Under the pieces are notes generated by a model that worked only from the letters and a program-made list of their open reading frames with translations, did no database searches and was not told where the DNA came from. Shown piece by piece: positions 23,406 through 25,879 of a stretch of 25,879 bases of DNA. Positions within the stretch are counted from its first letter, which is position 1, and every line of letters starts with the position of its first letter. The stretch comes from an uncultured Ruminococcus sp. (GTDB taxonomy: Bacteria; Bacillota; Clostridia; Oscillospirales; CAG-272): the NCBI GenBank assembly GCA_902797125.1, contig CADBRS010000088.1, positions 1 to 25,879 on the forward strand, in the 5' to 3' direction. Both the position numbers and the translations under genes were made by a program.

Positions 23406-25271
23406 ATGAAAAAGGTTTCATTGATCTTTGTGTCTTTCGTGCTGCTCTGCTGCTTGATCTTCTCAAGTTGCGGTGTCGAATCGTCTAGTTCCACTTCACA
23501 AACGAACACTTCCGGGGACGCACAATCCTCAATAACGGCGCCTGAGTCGGTCACGGTCCAAGAACCGTCTGCCGTTTCCGATGCAGAATCGGATAGGGTC
23601 GATATCACCGCTGCATTTTCCGTCACAACGGACGTGACAGACGGTTATACGATCGACGGCTCCACTGTCACGATCACAAAAGGCGGCGAATATACGCTCA
23701 GCGGACAGATCGAGGACGGACAGATACTCATCCGGGTCTCCGATGACGAAGAGGTTGATCTGTATCTCTCCGGCGTATCCTTAGGCTGTTCTTACAATTC
23801 TCCGATTTGGGTCTATACAGGAAGCAAACTGACCCTGCATGCCGTTGAGGACACATATAACGAGATTTTGGACAACCGCTCGGCCCAGACCGGCGAGACT
23901 GAAGATGAGTCCGTTGGCAATGCGGCCGTGTATTCCGAAATCGATCTGAAACTCGTAGGAAGCGGTTCCCTTTACGTTTTAGGTGGATTCAACAACGGAA
24001 TCCAGACAAAAGACGACCTGAAAATCAAAGATCTGACACTGAAAGTCCGTTCTGTCAATCATGCGCTCAAGGGGAACGATTCGGTCTCAATAGAATCCGG
24101 AAATATCGTTTTGATCTCTGAGACCGGTGACGGGATCAAGACCGAAAACAGTGACGTTTCTTCCAAGGGCAACCAACGCGGCATCATTTTCCTGTCCGGC
24201 GGAAAAATCAGCATCACCTCATACTGCGACGGGATCGACGCCGCCTATGATGTCCAGATCTCGGGCGACCCTGAGATCTCCATCACCACAGGCAGCTATG
24301 CAAAAAGCTTGTTGCAAAATGACGAGGTCACCATCACGTTGTCTGAGGTCGTAACCTACGCGCCTGGCGGCTGGGGAGGCGGATTTAATCCGGGCGGTCC
24401 CGGTTCCGGCTCCACGAAAGTATCCGGCACGGGCAAGGGGATCAAAGCAGACAACGCCATTTCGATTTCAGGAGGCTTGATCACCATCACGTCTGATGAT
24501 GACGGCATCCACGCCAACAACGACGTGACGCTTGAAAATACAGAAGCTGCACTCGGTGATATTACGATTTCAGCCGGGTCGATCACGATTACTTCTCTGG
24601 ATGACGGCATCCATGCAGACAACGCCTTTGTCATGGACGGTGGATATATCAATATCCTGACCTCCTACGAGGGGATCGAAGCCAAGACGCTGACGTTCAA
24701 TGCCGGCACCACTTATGTCTACGGAACGGATGACGGTCTGAATGCAACAGACGGAACATCTTCCGGCGGTTTAGGCGGTTTCGGACGTACCGGCCAAAGC
24801 ACTGCATCCACTTCCGTGTACATCAAGGTCACGGGGGGTTATCTGGAAGTTTCCACTCCTTCCGGCGATACAGATGCGATCGATTCAAACGGCAATTACG
24901 TGCAGACAGGAGGCTTTGTCCTTGTCAGAGGCGGCAGTTCCTCAGGCTCGGTCGCCGGTTCTGTCGACACAGACGGTTCCATCACTGTGACAGGCGGGAC
25001 AATCGTTGCGTTCGGCGGTATTTGTGAAATTCCCGGTTCGGGTTCCTGCAACACGGCCGTTTTCAACCGCAAATCCTTTTCAAAAGGCGACTACGTCCTG
25101 ACGGACACCACGACCGGAGAAACGATCGGTTCATTCTCGCTTGCTTCTAATTACTCCAGTCTGTGGATCTCTTCAGCTTCTCTGACCAAAGGTCATTCCT
25201 ATCAGCTTTCCGTCGGTTCATCTACAGTCGGAAGCTGGACTCAGTCCGGACAAAGCGTTTCTGCATCTTAA
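23406..25271 (+). CDS. Lipoprotein with repeated DGI segments (Cthe_2159/DUF4353-like)
   Basis: The 621-residue protein begins with a lipoprotein signal: basic start, hydrophobic core and C22 as the lipid-modified Cys (FSSC, slightly off consensus at -3). A Ser/Thr-rich linker (about 25-60) should hold the body off the membrane. The body contains at least six imperfect repeats around D/K-G-I followed by a short strand: 'GDGIKTENSD', 'CDGIDAAYDV', 'GKGIKADNAI', 'DDGIHANNDV', 'DDGIHADNAF' and 'YEGIEAKTL'. Each is preceded by strands such as 'GGLITITSD', the pattern of a parallel beta-helix. This matches the Cthe_2159 type, described as binding acidic polysaccharide (pectate) without known catalysis. 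A Gly-rich insertion ('GGWGGGFNPGGPGSG') interrupts the repeats. AGTGAGGG precedes the ATG. A surface polysaccharide-binding role is inferred. Confidence 0.82.
   Translation: MKKVSLIFVSFVLLCCLIFSSCGVESSSSTSQTNTSGDAQSSITAPESVTVQEPSAVSDAESDRVDITAAFSVTTDVTDGYTIDGSTVTITKGGEYTLSGQIEDGQILIRVSDDEEVDLYLSGVSLGCSYNSPIWVYTGSKLTLHAVEDTYNEILDNRSAQTGETEDESVGNAAVYSEIDLKLVGSGSLYVLGGFNNGIQTKDDLKIKDLTLKVRSVNHALKGNDSVSIESGNIVLISETGDGIKTENSDVSSKGNQRGIIFLSGGKISITSYCDGIDAAYDVQISGDPEISITTGSYAKSLLQNDEVTITLSEVVTYAPGGWGGGFNPGGPGSGSTKVSGTGKGIKADNAISISGGLITITSDDDGIHANNDVTLENTEAALGDITISAGSITITSLDDGIHADNAFVMDGGYINILTSYEGIEAKTLTFNAGTTYVYGTDDGLNATDGTSSGGLGGFGRTGQSTASTSVYIKVTGGYLEVSTPSGDTDAIDSNGNYVQTGGFVLVRGGSSSGSVAGSVDTDGSITVTGGTIVAFGGICEIPGSGSCNTAVFNRKSFSKGDYVLTDTTTGETIGSFSLASNYSSLWISSASLTKGHSYQLSVGSSTVGSWTQSGQSVSAS
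23640..24960 (+). repeat. Imperfect DGI/beta-helix protein repeats inside the lipoprotein
   Basis: These are coding repeats rather than DNA repeats: successive 25-35 residue units carrying G-I-x-A/T with an adjacent Ile/Thr/Ser-rich strand. The clearest units span about 24120-24680, where 'DDGIHA' occurs twice. The unit at 24715-24770 has drifted to 'DDGLNATDG'. Confidence 0.6.
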
Positions 25272-25285
25272 TCTAACAGCAATCT

Positions 25286-25316
25286 GTGCCGGCTTTCATT
25301 GAGAGTCGGCACTTTC
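25286..25316 (+). terminator. Probable terminator after the lipoprotein gene
   Basis: GTGCCG (25286-25291) pairs with CGGCAC (25307-25312). CTTTC/GAGAG extends the stem inward around a short loop, and only TTTC follows. The stem is strong but the U-tract is weak. Confidence 0.6.
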
Positions 25317-25338
25317 ATGCCATGCTTTCAGAAAACAC

Positions 25339-25367
25339 TTGACATGAGATGGCTTTTGTGTTAAACT
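25339..25367 (+). promoter_or_regulatory. Sigma-A promoter of the T-box transcript
   Basis: Perfect TTGACA (25339-25344), 17-nt spacer, TAAACT (25362-25367). The transcript would begin near 25374 and enter the T-box leader immediately. Confidence 0.75.
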
Positions 25368-25373
25368 TGCCGC

Positions 25374-25624
25374 GAAAAGGCGATGATAGGGATCACACGA
25401 TTCAGATGAGTCTTCAGAGAGGAGCGGTCGGTGAAAAGCTCCGTCTACAGGTTTCGTTACTCTCCCTTGAGCAGTCAACCGAAAGATTACGAGTAGGAAG
25501 ACCGGGATTTCCCGTTACAGAAAGCATCATATGTTTGTATGATTGAGCGGACGGTTGTCCGGAAGCAGAGTGGTACCACGATTATGTCGTCTCTTGCACT
25601 GTTGTGCGAGAGGCTTTTGTTTTT
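25374..25624 (+). promoter_or_regulatory. T-box riboswitch leader (possibly leucine-specific)
   Basis: This is a tRNA-sensing leader. The 14-nt T-box element AGAGTGGTACCACG is at 25567-25580 (consensus-like AGGGTGGNACCGCG). Its UGGU would pair with the ACCA end of an uncharged tRNA having discriminator A. Upstream is a stem I-like region with an AGAGAGGAGC...GGTGAAAAGCTCC distal arm (25418-25443) and a typical CCCTTGAGC (25463-25471) after the specifier loop. Aligning that segment with other T-boxes places CUC (Leu) at 25460-25462, with ACU (Thr) or UAC (Tyr) as alternatives one or two bases away. A stem III-like CGGGATTTCCCG (25503-25514) precedes the antiterminator. The element is clear; the amino acid is not. 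Confidence 0.88.
25589..25624 (+). terminator. T-box intrinsic terminator
   Basis: CTCTTGCAC (25591-25599), loop TGTT, GTGCGAGAG (25604-25612), then TTTTGTTTTT. It would form when the tRNA is charged. It lies directly after the T-box sequence, the usual position. Confidence 0.85.
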
Positions 25625-25627
25625 GAT

Positions 25628-25680
25628 GATAATGCGGCGCACTCTCGTGACTTCAGTCATGAGTTAGCAGCTTTTTTTGT
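25628..25680 (+). mobile_element. Candidate left end of an IS200/IS605-type or TnpB-only element
   Basis: A perfect 8-bp palindrome with 4-nt loop (CTCGTGAC 25644-25651, GTCATGAG 25656-25663) follows TTGAT (25623-25627). TTGAT is the target/TAM pentanucleotide known for ISDra2. Subterminal hairpins close to a target pentamer are typical of IS200/IS605 ends. The hairpin is also followed by CTTTTTTT (25671-25678), so it could simply be a second terminator. The mobile-end reading depends on the TnpB-like start downstream. Confidence 0.35.
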
Positions 25681-25690
25681 TTAAAACGTC

Positions 25691-25719
25691 TTGCGTAAAA
25701 CTATATAATATTATATAAT
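25691..25719 (+). promoter_or_regulatory. Sigma-A promoter for the right-edge gene
   Basis: TTGCGT (25691-25696), 17-nt spacer, perfect TATAAT (25714-25719) in a very AT-rich stretch. It gives the downstream gene transcription independent of the T-box. Confidence 0.65.
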
Positions 25720-25816
25720 AATATGTAAAGCCAATTTTGCTTTCCAGTATTAGTTAGTTTGTAGGACACTGGTGCGATGCCAGCATACACATAAAAAGAA
25801 AAGGAGGTTCTGCGGT

Positions 25817-25879
25817 ATGAAATGCTTTTCAACTTACAGCGTAAAGCTCTTGTTCTATAGTCGCATATTCAAAGAAACC
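25817..25879 (+). CDS. Start of a truncated gene, N-terminus resembling TnpB-like proteins
   Basis: Only 21 codons are in the window: MKCFSTYSVKLL followed by FYSRIFKET. AAGGAGG (25801-25807) lies 9 nt before the ATG, and a good promoter lies upstream, so the gene is real. The pattern 'M-K-x-[FY]-x-T-Y-x-V-K ... IFKET' resembles, from memory, the N-termini of TnpB-related proteins (IS605 OrfB type) in Clostridia. TnpB proteins are RNA-guided nucleases of transposons. No catalytic RuvC residue is within the window, so this is a family guess. It is not recognisable as an aminoacyl-tRNA synthetase or an amino-acid biosynthesis or transport gene, which is what a T-box would normally control. Confidence 0.5.
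   Translation, partial: MKCFSTYSVKLLFYSRIFKET

Noticed and set aside
1..25879. CRISPR array, tRNA or rRNA genes
   Set aside because: No regularly spaced direct repeats, cloverleaf-like segments with CCA-type ends or conserved rRNA stretches were seen. The only structured RNA recognised with confidence is the T-box.

Overview
The window looks like chromosomal DNA of a low-to-mid GC Bacillota (class Clostridia, possibly Oscillospiraceae-like). The grounds are Shine-Dalgarno starts (AGGAG/GGAGG), sigma-A type promoters with 17-nt spacers, the Bacillus/Clostridium gene orders yybS-gdpP-rplI-dnaB and tilS-hpt-ftsH, Mini-III RNase, an ACT/UPF0210 pair and a T-box leader. The placement is inferred from gene content; no search was run. 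No rRNA, tRNA, CRISPR array or phage module was seen.

Layout. (1) 1-123 is unassigned edge sequence that may hold the tail of a mobile-element ORF. rimP (minus strand) follows, with its own promoter and a terminator-like leader in which one segment can pair with either of two others. (2) 861-10446: a strong promoter drives a compact plus-strand housekeeping run: DUF2232/YybS membrane protein, GdpP c-di-AMP phosphodiesterase, ribosomal protein bL9, replicative helicase DnaB, TilS, Hpt and FtsH, closed by a strong intrinsic terminator. (3) 10447-11812 (minus): an ECF sigma factor overlapping by ATGA a single-pass membrane protein that is probably its anti-sigma factor. (4) 11821-14548 (minus): an operon of ACT-domain protein, UPF0210/DUF711 protein, Mini-III RNase and cyclophilin. 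(5) 14571-18150 (plus): a small membrane protein, a cytoplasmic-looking glutaminase-A-like (DUF4965-type) protein, a four-cysteine mini-protein and a calcineurin-like phosphoesterase. (6) 18204-23281 (plus): two full-length ABC exporters flanking a DUF1854 protein. Both exporters carry an extra N-terminal region followed by a zinc-ribbon-like CxxC...CxxC pair before the transporter core. (7) 23406-25316: a large lipoprotein with repeated Asp-Gly-Ile segments (Cthe_2159/DUF4353-like). (8) 25339-25624: a T-box riboswitch with its promoter and terminator, followed not by an aminoacyl-tRNA synthetase but by a hairpin, a new promoter and the first 21 codons of a gene resembling TnpB-like proteins. 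The window ends there.

How the genes fit together. Block 2 joins second-messenger turnover, translation, replication, tRNA modification, purine salvage and membrane proteolysis in one probable transcription unit. Block 6 is the best candidate for a poorly described system: two exporters with the same unusual N-terminal architecture and a DUF1854 partner, tightly spaced, each with intact ATPase motifs. Block 8 looks like a regulatory leader cut off from its gene by a transposon-type insertion. Candidate mobile DNA at both ends may mean the window (or its contig) is bounded by repeats.
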